Assembly: GCA_021807975.1 (NCBI GenBank)
Contig: JAKBCJ010000318.1
Location: forward strand, 1 to 5,709
DNA length: 5,709 nt
Direction of reading: 5' to 3'
Origin: Pseudomonadota bacterium
Lineage (GTDB): Bacteria; Pseudomonadota; Alphaproteobacteria; Acetobacterales; Acetobacteraceae
Shown: positions 1-5,295 of the stretch, piece after piece
How positions within the stretch are numbered: position 1 is the stretch's first letter
How the letters are laid out: the number at the start of each line of letters is the position of its first letter
Position numbers and translations under genes: made by a program
Notes under the pieces: model-generated
Seen by the model: the letters and a program-made list of their open reading frames with translations, nothing else
What the model was told of the DNA's origin: nothing
The model's database searches: none

Positions 1-143
1 CCGAGATGGCGGTGCGCCTGGGTAAGCTGTGTGGCGACGGCGCGGATATTTGGTTGCGGATGCAGATGGCGCACGATTTGTGGCAAGCCAAGCGGGACCT
101 GGCCGAGACGGTGAAGCAAATCCCGACGTTGCACGCCGGCTGA
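1..143 (+). CDS. higA: HigA/VapI-family antitoxin, C-terminal fragment (5' end outside window)
   Basis: The reading frame is open from the window edge (first full codon at base 3) to a TGA at 141-143 and encodes 46 visible residues. The visible text EMAVRLGKLCGDGADIWLRM, followed by QMAHDLWQAKRDL, is the typical C-terminal part of HigA/VapI-type XRE antitoxins: a helix of the form MAxRLxKxxG, then the WLxxQxxxDLWxA motif. In this family the protein binds its own promoter through a helix-turn-helix and neutralises a HigB/RelE-like mRNA-cleaving toxin. The helix-turn-helix itself lies outside the window. In higBA operons the toxin usually comes first, so a higB gene is expected further left, but it cannot be seen. 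The gene ends 25 nt before the convergent stop codon of the nuclease gene. A stand-alone XRE regulator of the same family is the main alternative. Confidence 0.85.
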   Translation, partial: EMAVRLGKLCGDGADIWLRMQMAHDLWQAKRDLAETVKQIPTLHAG

Positions 144-168
144 AACGGTTCGGTGCGCGCTTGCCTCA

Positions 169-1320
169 CTATCCTTCGTCATCAACCTCAGGTGCTGTTA
201 CGGTAATTGCTTTGTCCCAATGGATATCAGGGGTGTCCATCGGGACGGAAAAGCTGTCAGCCGTTACTTTGCCCGGCATAATGCTGTCGTGCGCTGCACG
301 CAATTTCCGGGCGAAGGCCCGAATATCCGACGACACCGACAGATTGCAGCCGCTATCTGTCAAGCCGTGAATCCTGTAGATAAAATACGGACATTCGCTT
401 TCCGCCGCAAATAGAACCTCTCCCATTGACATATGGAAGTCTTCGTTGAAGCCTCGCTTTGTTGACTTAACGTCAATGTAGTTAATGATGGCACTGCCTG
501 CAGTATATTCAAAATCGTAGGGGGAATATGGGTCGGTTTGGGAGGTCCAACGATATTGGTCGATATTTCCTGCCTGGCGTAGTTTTGAGAGATGCGTGTC
601 AACCAGCGCCTCGCCTTCGGCACCAACCCGCGTCATTTCCCTGTTCGCGAGTTCTATGTCCGCCGAGGTAACAATCCGACGGGATCGAATCCGTTGCAGG
701 CGACGGGTTCCTCGGATGCCCCCTTGTACGGCATCTTCAAGGGCAGCTTCGATTTCATCGTCTGCAAGCAGCAGCCTGATCGGGTGGTCACCTCTAACCC
801 TCGACACATCGACGACTCGTTGAACAGTCGCTGCGTCAATCGCGACCATTGTACGTCGCGTGCCGGCAACCATCTGCGCCAGCGCAGCATGCAGCGGCGC
901 ATCGACCGGGTCTGCGGCCGCCAGTAAAAACAACAGGATTTCCGTTGGTGCTGGCCTGCCGTCGAACGCGACCACAGCAATATCGTCCCGTTGGAGCATA
1001 TCGAAGCGGTGATCTTCGCCAATCGGGTCGCCAACCAGTGTGCCGTTCAGGCGCCAGTTCTTCGATCCAGGGCTTTTGACCAATTTGTATATGCCTGGAT
1101 ACCCCGATGCGGCCGCGGGGCCGAACATTGTGACGTTGACGGGGAGGCGGCCTCTGTTATTGGCGGCAATCACCGCCAGGTCCCGGTAAAATTCATCGAT
1201 CAACACGTCGCTGTTAAAATTAATTCCCTTAAGGTTGGAATTCGAGAAGCGATGGTAGAGGCTTTTGAACCAGCCGAGATCGGTTCCTCCCAATTTCTTG
1301 ACTGCGATGAAATCCGCCAC
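169..1320 (-). CDS. Putative restriction endonuclease with C-terminal DUF3883 (NOV_C) nuclease domain
   Basis: This 383-aa protein starts at GTG (1318-1320). A Shine-Dalgarno-like AAGGA lies 7 nt upstream and an in-frame TAA just before it excludes a longer start in this frame. The C-terminal part (about 228-325) has the layout of DUF3883/NOV_C PD-(D/E)XK-like domains: GAEGEALV at 233-240, SPYDFEY with D269 and E271, YIDVKSTKRGF with D283 and K285, then FHMSMGEVLFA with E301 and YFIYRI. D269, D283 and K285 are the likely catalytic residues, with E237 and E301 as supporting acids. Residues 1-225 match nothing I can name securely. They include KNWRLNG at 88-94 and an Arg-rich stretch at 202-216. 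The gene lies 18 nt after the methyltransferase stop, as expected for the restriction partner of a type II system with Vsr. No target can be read from sequence. It is clearly AT-richer than the flanks. The nuclease call is good; the restriction role is inferred from context. Confidence 0.85.
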   Translation of the reverse strand: MADFIAVKKLGGTDLGWFKSLYHRFSNSNLKGINFNSDVLIDEFYRDLAVIAANNRGRLPVNVTMFGPAAASGYPGIYKLVKSPGSKNWRLNGTLVGDPIGEDHRFDMLQRDDIAVVAFDGRPAPTEILLFLLAAADPVDAPLHAALAQMVAGTRRTMVAIDAATVQRVVDVSRVRGDHPIRLLLADDEIEAALEDAVQGGIRGTRRLQRIRSRRIVTSADIELANREMTRVGAEGEALVDTHLSKLRQAGNIDQYRWTSQTDPYSPYDFEYTAGSAIINYIDVKSTKRGFNEDFHMSMGEVLFAAESECPYFIYRIHGLTDSGCNLSVSSDIRAFARKLRAAHDSIMPGKVTADSFSVPMDTPDIHWDKAITVTAPEVDDEG

Positions 1321-1338
1321 GCTGCATTCCTTTTGAAT

Positions 1339-2835
1339 TTATCTTGACTTGGATGAAAGTTCGAAACCGTCCGTCGCTATTCTGGATGCTGCGTCCTGCA
1401 ACGTCTCGTGGATAATCCCGGCTATACAGTTTGCCATCAGGGGAGGGACCGCATTTCCGATCTGACGGAATGCCGCGTTCATGGCGCCTTGAAAAACAAA
1501 CCCATCAGGAAACGATTGCAGCCTCGCGGCTTCACGGACCGAGATGGTGCGAGCCTGATCTGCATCCCAGTGTATGTGGGAGTATGTGTCCTTTCCGATA
1601 TGGGCCATTAGCGTACGAACCGGCCAGTCAGGCCGCAGTTTCCACCATCTGTTGGGAAATTTCGATACGTCATACGGGGGGACAATACTGGAATATAATT
1701 TCTCATAGTCCTTCGTTCCGATTTTCAGGCCCAGCTTTTTCGCCGCTTGCATGGCAATGGCAACAGCGGTGGCATGAGCCTCCGGATACTCGGCGCCCTG
1801 TCGCATTTGAGCGAATACCAAGTGGTCCCTTGGCAGGTACCGAATGACATGATCGCGAACGGAGCCGGGGGATTCAAAGCCCGGCCACTGCCGCATCATA
1901 GTCTGATATGGCGTCACCTCGCCTGAAATCCGGTAGCCGACAGGCTCGGTAAAACGTCGGGCTCCCCGTTTGACGCTTGTTCCCTTGATTGGAGGCATGT
2001 CACCAATCGCGTCCGCGGCAGTCACCGGGCCAGGGAGACTTGCATCGCCCAAGTCCGGCTGAATGTATCCCGCGCCCCCAAGCAAGTCGACGAATCTGAG
2101 AGCAACGGAGCGTGTTCCGGCGTAACCCGGCGGCAAGGTCATGTGGTGTGTTGCCCGGGGAAACTGAATTTTCGCGCGCAGTTCCCGGCGGTAGGCAATG
2201 AGAAACACGCGGTCTCTCATCTGGGGGACCCCATGGAAGGCGCTGTTGATCAGGCTGTAACGAGCCGAATACCCAATGTCGGCCAACGTCTCAACCATTT
2301 CTTCAACGACGTTGTGGCCACCGTAGTGCATGATGTCAGGTACATTTTCCATGAGCAGTGCCAAGGGCCGGTAGGCCCGTACATAGGTCAGGTACCGGAG
2401 AAAGAGGTTGCCTCGGGGGTCTATTTTGTAGGCTTCCGGATGGTCAGCAACTTCTCGCAATTTTGCGCGGCCGACGCGGGCATAGGCTTGGCATGGCGGT
2501 CCGCCCACCAGCACGTCGATTGCGTCCTCCACGGGGCCTAGTCCAAGTTCCTCCGCGAGTTGGTCCGGTTCGATCCGTGTCATATCCCTGGGGTTGGCAT
2601 GAAGCGCCATCAGGTCTGGATTGCTTCCATGAAAATTCATCGCATGAGTGAGTGCCGGCAGAGGCTCGATCTCCAATGCACCATCTATCTGAAACCCCGC
2701 CCGATGGAAGCCGAGCGAAATGCCACCGGCACCGGAAAACATATCAAGCACGCGCGGTTTTCCGCCCGCCGCAATCCGGTTGATTTTGCGTAAGATAGAT
2801 CGATCGGCGAACGCGACGTTGGTTTCGACGTCCAT
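1339..2835 (-). CDS. C5-cytosine DNA methyltransferase of the R-M operon
   Basis: The enzyme transfers a methyl group from S-adenosylmethionine to C5 of cytosine in a specific DNA site. From the chosen ATG the protein has 498 residues with the family motifs in canonical order: motif I VLDMFSGAGGISLGF (about 29-43), motif IV VGGPPCQAY with catalytic Cys115, motif VI ENVPDI (163-168), motif VIII QMRDR (205-209), a long target-recognition region (about 300-415), motif IX with REAARLQSFPDGF, and motif X RQIGNAVPPLMA (about 457-468). All key residues are present, so it should be active. I chose the ATG at 2833-2835 because AGGGA lies 6 nt upstream and it falls 40 nt after the vsr stop. The frame also runs up to a TTG at 2908-2910 (523 aa, overlapping vsr by 35 nt), but that start has no ribosome binding site and adds residues unlike the family. 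The target is unknown. It sits between vsr and the nuclease in one operon. Confidence 0.97.
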   Translation of the reverse strand: MDVETNVAFADRSILRKINRIAAGGKPRVLDMFSGAGGISLGFHRAGFQIDGALEIEPLPALTHAMNFHGSNPDLMALHANPRDMTRIEPDQLAEELGLGPVEDAIDVLVGGPPCQAYARVGRAKLREVADHPEAYKIDPRGNLFLRYLTYVRAYRPLALLMENVPDIMHYGGHNVVEEMVETLADIGYSARYSLINSAFHGVPQMRDRVFLIAYRRELRAKIQFPRATHHMTLPPGYAGTRSVALRFVDLLGGAGYIQPDLGDASLPGPVTAADAIGDMPPIKGTSVKRGARRFTEPVGYRISGEVTPYQTMMRQWPGFESPGSVRDHVIRYLPRDHLVFAQMRQGAEYPEAHATAVAIAMQAAKKLGLKIGTKDYEKLYSSIVPPYDVSKFPNRWWKLRPDWPVRTLMAHIGKDTYSHIHWDADQARTISVREAARLQSFPDGFVFQGAMNAAFRQIGNAVPPLMANCIAGIIHETLQDAASRIATDGFELSSKSR

Positions 2836-2875
2836 TTCGGGTCCCTGACCGCCTGGTTCGTGATTGCAGCAGACC

Positions 2876-3397
2876 CTATGATACCAAGGCCCGATTCGCG
2901 GATATTCCAATTTGTGGATAGCAGGCCTCAGTTGCCAAACCGTTAACGGGAGGATCTAAAAATTTCTTTAATTTGGATTCAAGCGATGGGCTCGCCGTTT
3001 CGCACTCCCAGACAACCATAATCTCCCAACCGCTGGCCTCCAAGGATGCCATATTCCGAATGTCGCGGGCTATGGTCGCCCGGAACTTCGCGTCCCAAAA
3101 CTCTGCCCTGGTCCGAGGCGTTGTCGCGTCGGGGCAGCCGCTATGCCGGTGCCAGAAGCATCCGCGAACCTCGATGATCTTGCGACGACCCGAAAAGACC
3201 ATGTCCGGACGCCCGGGCAATTCTTTTGCATGTAAGCGATAGCGGTAGCCAAGGCGATGCGCCAACCGTCGAACCAGCATCTCCGGCTTGGTGTTTTTGC
3301 CGGCGATGGCAGCCATATTGCGACGGCGGGCATCGTCAACATTGTCGAAGACCGGCTGGGCCACGCTTTCAATCAACCTCGACGCCGACAAGCGCAT
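2876..3397 (-). CDS. vsr: Very short patch repair (Vsr) DNA mismatch endonuclease
   Basis: Vsr nicks DNA 5' of the T in T:G mismatches formed when 5-methylcytosine deaminates, starting short-patch repair by DNA polymerase I. The 173-aa protein has the family landmarks: RRRNMAAIAGKNTKPEM (25-40) with acidic E39, LPGRPDMVF (60-68) with the metal-binding D65 (D51 in E. coli Vsr), GCFWHRH (79-85), FWDAKFRATIARD (100-112) and WEIMVVWECE (124-133). Zinc ligands expected from the E. coli enzyme are present as C80, H85, C88 and C132. The residue matching E. coli His64 is Arg78, inside EVRGCFWH instead of the common VHGCFWH form. The ATG at 3395-3397 gives the longest protein. It has no clear ribosome binding site, and a GTG at residue 12 is possible. 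This appears to be the first gene of the operon. It ends 40 nt before the favoured methyltransferase start, which fits repair of the partner enzyme's mutagenic sites. Confidence 0.95.
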   Translation of the reverse strand: MRLSASRLIESVAQPVFDNVDDARRRNMAAIAGKNTKPEMLVRRLAHRLGYRYRLHAKELPGRPDMVFSGRRKIIEVRGCFWHRHSGCPDATTPRTRAEFWDAKFRATIARDIRNMASLEASGWEIMVVWECETASPSLESKLKKFLDPPVNGLATEACYPQIGISANRALVS

Positions 3398-3441
3398 AAT
3401 CTGGGGCGTGCTAGCAGCCGCCGGAGCAGTGCGGCGTGGTG

Positions 3442-3470
3442 AATCAAAGGAGTTTGCCCGTCATTTGCAA
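3442..3470 (-). promoter_or_regulatory. Weak candidate sigma70-type promoter for the vsr-methyltransferase-nuclease operon
   Basis: On the minus strand TTGCAA (3465-3470) and TTGATT (3442-3447) are separated by 17 nt, giving 4/6 and 3/6 matches to the -35 and -10 consensus. The predicted start would lie about 35-40 nt before the vsr ATG at 3397. The intergenic gap 3398-3591 is the only non-coding space upstream of the operon, so a promoter is expected in it. The match is weak, and alphaproteobacterial promoters differ from the E. coli consensus. I saw no C-protein-style operator repeats. Confidence 0.2.
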
Positions 3471-3591
3471 GGCCCAACCGGTGCGATCACAGCATGACGC
3501 TGACGCTGCATGCCGTGTTCGTCGCGGCGGGGCTGCGTCAGCAACAAGGGGGCGGGATTGACTGTCTCGTCGCAAGGTCGGCGCCGGGGAG

Positions 3592-4251
3592 TCAGCCGGA
3601 TCGTTGCCGGGCGGCGGTTTCTGTCCCGGGGTTCGAGCGTGGCAGGCCGTGCTTATACCAGCTTGCCCCGCTGGAGCGCAGTGCGGTGTCGATCGCGGCG
3701 TCGATCCGGGCCATTGTGGCTGCGTCGTAAGGAGGCTGTCTCTTGGGAGTCTCGGTTTTCTGTGGTTGGGATTCTGTCTCTGGTTTTGCGACGGTTGGGA
3801 GTTTGGGGACCCCTGGGAGTTCGCTCAGCATGGCTTGGGCGGCGACGTGGCGGGTCCATTCGTCCTGGTCGGCGGCGCCCGGGGTTGCTTCGCGCTTGCG
3901 GCGTTGCTGCTGCTCGCGGAGCAGACGGTTGTGGGCGGACAGGGAGGCGCGGATCATCGCGGCGTACTGGGCGTTTATTCTGATGATCAGGTTTATGTCG
4001 CCAGCGTGGAGGCGGATCAGGCGGAGCAAGTCCTCGGCCTGTGCTCTGGCGGCGATGCATTGGGCGGCCAGTTCGGCCTCGTCGGCATTGACGGGGGCCA
4101 GGGCGGCGATTCTGGCGATGGCGGCATGATTTCTGGCCAGGTTGGCTTCGGGCGTGTCCTCGATCGGCGGCGGCAACAACGCTATCAGCGTGTGCATCAG
4201 GTGGCGGCAGGCTTGCGCCGGGAGGTCTAGCGGTGCGGTCTGGGTTTCCAT
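3592..4251 (-). CDS. Hypothetical helical protein, function unknown
   Basis: I do not recognise this 219-aa protein securely. Its visible order is an N-terminal segment ending in LIALLPPPIEDTPEANLARN (22-41), then a long Ala/Leu-rich helical region (about 42-122) with regular charged positions that may form a coiled coil and ends in EQQQRRKRE. A low-complexity linker rich in Pro, Lys, Thr and Gln follows (about 147-174, with PKLPTVAKPETE), then a short helix with YDAATMARIDAAIDTAL (175-191) and a polar tail. There is no signal peptide, membrane segment or catalytic motif. The long open frame with consistent GC-rich codon use supports a real gene. The start is the ATG at 4249-4251, but the ribosome binding site is poor. 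The gene is 194 nt upstream of vsr on the same strand and probably belongs to the older flanking genome, not the R-M cassette. Proteins of this look seem familiar from Acetobacteraceae, but that is only a memory-based impression. Confidence 0.6.
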   Translation of the reverse strand: METQTAPLDLPAQACRHLMHTLIALLPPPIEDTPEANLARNHAAIARIAALAPVNADEAELAAQCIAARAQAEDLLRLIRLHAGDINLIIRINAQYAAMIRASLSAHNRLLREQQQRRKREATPGAADQDEWTRHVAAQAMLSELPGVPKLPTVAKPETESQPQKTETPKRQPPYDAATMARIDAAIDTALRSSGASWYKHGLPRSNPGTETAARQRSG

Positions 4252-4391
4252 TCCAAATCTTTAGGTGAACGTAGGAAAAATGTCAAGATGCGCGGAGGTG
4301 GTGGCCGTTTGGGCTTGCCATGTGTCGCGGGGGTGTTCCTGCCCGGCTGCCGGCTCGATGCGCGCGCGGGCTTCCGCTCGCCACAGGCAGC

Positions 4392-4420
4392 GGGAAGGCG
4401 CGCGGGGGGTCGGGCGGGGG
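4392..4420 (+). other. G-run cluster, possible G-quadruplex
   Basis: Four runs of three or more G (4392-4394, 4404-4409, 4412-4414, 4416-4420) with spacers of 9, 2 and 1 nt lie in an extremely GC-rich intergenic stretch. The pattern meets loose quadruplex rules but may simply reflect composition. No gene start lies next to it. Confidence 0.25.
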
Positions 4421-4453
4421 CTGCTGGATAGGGCGGTGCGGTTGCTTTTTGTA

Positions 4454-4493
4454 ACCCGGAGATCGCGGAGAACCGCAGAGGTCGCCGAGGTGC
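4454..4493 (+). repeat. Short degenerate tandem array of GCGGAGA-like units
   Basis: GGAG, GGAG, AGAG and CGAG cores start at 4458, 4467, 4477 and 4486, so the step alternates 9, 10 and 9 nt. Each core is preceded by a C/G-rich doublet or triplet. The array lies in the gene-free stretch between the hypothetical gene and the right-hand repeats. The plus strand is flanked by short T-runs (4446-4450 and 4495-4499). Arrays of similar style occur between genes in many bacteria; no function can be read from the sequence. Confidence 0.45.
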
Positions 4494-4632
4494 ATTTTTG
4501 CTCTGGCGTCGGTGGGGTGGCTGGTTGGCTGGGGGTGTCGGGCTGGTGGCGGCACGATTGCCGCCATGGAAGCATGGGCGGGGGCGACCGTCATGGCGCG
4601 ATATGGTCAACCCTTTGAAGAGCGGGGAACCC

Positions 4633-4650
4633 GATTCTGACAGGAGAATC
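4633..4650 (+). repeat. Small hairpin, 6-bp stem, just outside the left inverted repeat
   Basis: GATTCT (4633-4638) and AGAATC (4645-4650) are perfect complements with the loop GACAGG. The loop is also complementary to CCTGTC at 4656-4661, inside the adjacent 16-bp repeat, so two exclusive foldings are possible. It is short enough to be chance. Confidence 0.3.
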
Positions 4651-4662
4651 CGGGGCCTGTCG

Positions 4663-4843
4663 TCAATTGAACGGATAGAGTGCGGTAGCCACGGCTTCTG
4701 CTTCCATCTTGGACACAAATGCGTCTGCTCCGGCACGGTCGGGGACCTGTTCGGCATCGGGCGCTCGGCGCTGGCATCTGGACGGGGAGTCTGGCGGCGC
4801 CCTGAGAGGATCTTGGGACGGGACCGCCAGCGCGGTCGGTCAT
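4663..4843 (-). pseudogene. Possible small ORF broken by one frameshift
   Basis: An ATG at 4841-4843 opens a frame reading MTDRAGGPVPRSS. About 20-30 codons later a different frame (offset by one base) reads APDAEQVPDRAGADAFVSKM and then EAEAVATALYPFN before TGA at 4663-4665. The second part has protein-like composition but no ATG, GTG or TTG start upstream of it in its own frame. Joining the two with a single frameshift would give a protein of about 60 residues. There is no recognised homology, and the stop codon lies inside the left inverted repeat. It may equally be chance reading through non-coding DNA. Confidence 0.13.
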
Positions 4844-4854
4844 TCTGTCTTCAT

Positions 4855-4950
4855 TTTGCTTGGAAGGGCGCGAAGGGCGGCAAGGGCCGCGAAGGGTGCC
4901 GCATCCCAGCTTCGCGGCTCTCTGCGGCCCTTCGCGCCCTTCCAGGCAAA
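4855..4950. repeat. Long near-palindrome (arms of about 40 nt) built from GAAGGGCGC-like units
   Basis: The left arm (4855-4894) and right arm (4910-4950) pair over an outer 24-bp block (4855-4878 with 4927-4950) that has only one T:G wobble. After a short unequal internal loop they pair again over 9 bp (4886-4894 with 4910-4918), leaving a 15-nt apical loop at 4895-4909. The left arm is itself a tandem series with AAGGG at 4864, 4873, 4882 and 4892. The element would form a very stable cruciform or RNA hairpin on either strand. No T-run follows either arm, so it is not a classical intrinsic terminator. It is most likely a dispersed intergenic palindrome or a recombination or structure element. 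Confidence 0.75.
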
Positions 4951-5011
4951 TCATCCCGGCCGACACCGGCTTTGGCGTCTAACGAGGGGTATCGAACGTC
5001 GGCGCCACTCT

Positions 5012-5023
5012 GGCCTGTCGTCA
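5012..5023 (+). repeat. Third, partial copy of the element end
   Basis: GGCCTGTCGTCA here matches bases 4654-4665 exactly and in the same orientation. Together with the inverted copy at 5124-5139 it would bound a 128-bp segment. Just downstream, GTCTGACCG (5024-5032) and CGGTTAGAC (5043-5051) form a 9-bp hairpin with one G:U pair. Confidence 0.5.
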
Positions 5024-5118
5024 GTCTGACCGAAACTGTTGCCGGTTAGACCCGGTCAAACTCGAAAGATCGCTCTACGCAATGATCTGATCGTCAGGGA
5101 ATCCGCCGTTTTTTGTCA

Positions 5119-5295
5119 TCAAGAATTGACGACAGGCCCGAGCGAAAATCCGTCGGCCGGCAGATTCTTACGCAGACGATCGTTTGTGAAACCCTTCCTG
5201 TTCCAAACATTTTTCGGCTCAGGGGCCGCTGCGAGATAAACGGATCGCTTCACCGAATCCACCGGCTTGTCACCGTCATGGCGCGTGCCAGCCAT
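5119..5295 (-). CDS. Possible small protein of 58 aa, function unknown
   Basis: The ATG at 5293-5295 has a good Shine-Dalgarno sequence (GGAG, 6 nt upstream). The protein begins MAGTRHDGDKPVDSVKRSVY, contains the basic, aromatic stretch NVWNRKGFTNDRLRKNL, and ends GPVVNS before TGA. I recognise no family. There is no membrane segment or cysteine pair. The last six codons are supplied by the inverted repeat at 5124-5139, so this may be the front of a longer gene truncated when that repeat arrived. It starts 92 nt after the stop of the transporter gene on the same strand and could be co-transcribed. The start codon and Shine-Dalgarno lie in the hairpin at 5272-5301. A chance ORF remains a real alternative. 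Confidence 0.3.
   Translation of the reverse strand: MAGTRHDGDKPVDSVKRSVYLAAAPEPKNVWNRKGFTNDRLRKNLPADGFSLGPVVNS

Larger units (their letters stand above)
4653..5139. mobile_element. Possible 487-bp MITE-like element or insertion-sequence remnant bounded by 16-bp inverted repeats
   Basis: GGGCCTGTCGTCAATT at 4653-4668 is repeated exactly as its reverse complement at 5124-5139. The two copies face inwards, as terminal inverted repeats do. A perfect 16-bp match 455 nt apart is unlikely by chance, even in GC-rich DNA. No transposase frame is seen inside, so an intact insertion sequence is excluded; a non-autonomous derivative or a decayed relic is possible. The flanks (AATCCG on the left, GAGCGA on the right) show no obvious target duplication, which weakens the claim. 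A partial third copy of the end lies inside at 5012-5023. The interior also holds the 96-bp near-palindrome. I cannot assign a transposase family. Confidence 0.35.

Noticed and set aside
462..476. TTGAC...GTCAA inverted repeat
   Set aside because: It is short and lies within the conserved codons of the nuclease active-site strand, so coding constraint explains it.
2833..2910. Longer methyltransferase beginning at TTG 2908-2910, overlapping vsr by 35 nt
   Set aside because: No Shine-Dalgarno precedes the TTG, and the extra 25 residues do not resemble the family N-terminus. The ATG at 2835 has AGGGA at good spacing.
3398..3591. C-protein gene or operator controlling the R-M operon
   Set aside because: The gap has no small helix-turn-helix ORF and no symmetric operator repeats that I could see.
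3604..4230. Long plus-strand and alternative minus-strand frames opposite the 219-aa hypothetical gene
   Set aside because: They are Gly- or Arg/Pro-rich shadows. The frame kept has a coherent helical pattern and acidic and Ala-rich residues typical of real proteins.
4454..4493. CRISPR array
   Set aside because: Units are only 9-10 nt with no spacers, and no cas genes are present.
4855..4950. Intrinsic terminator
   Set aside because: The stem is very strong but neither side is followed by a T-run.
4265..5049. Long open frames on both strands across 4227-5049
   Set aside because: They read through the tandem array and the long palindrome, are dominated by Arg, Pro and Gly as expected of non-coding GC-rich DNA, and lack recognisable motifs.
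4653..5139. Complete insertion sequence
   Set aside because: There is no transposase frame inside and no visible target-site duplication.
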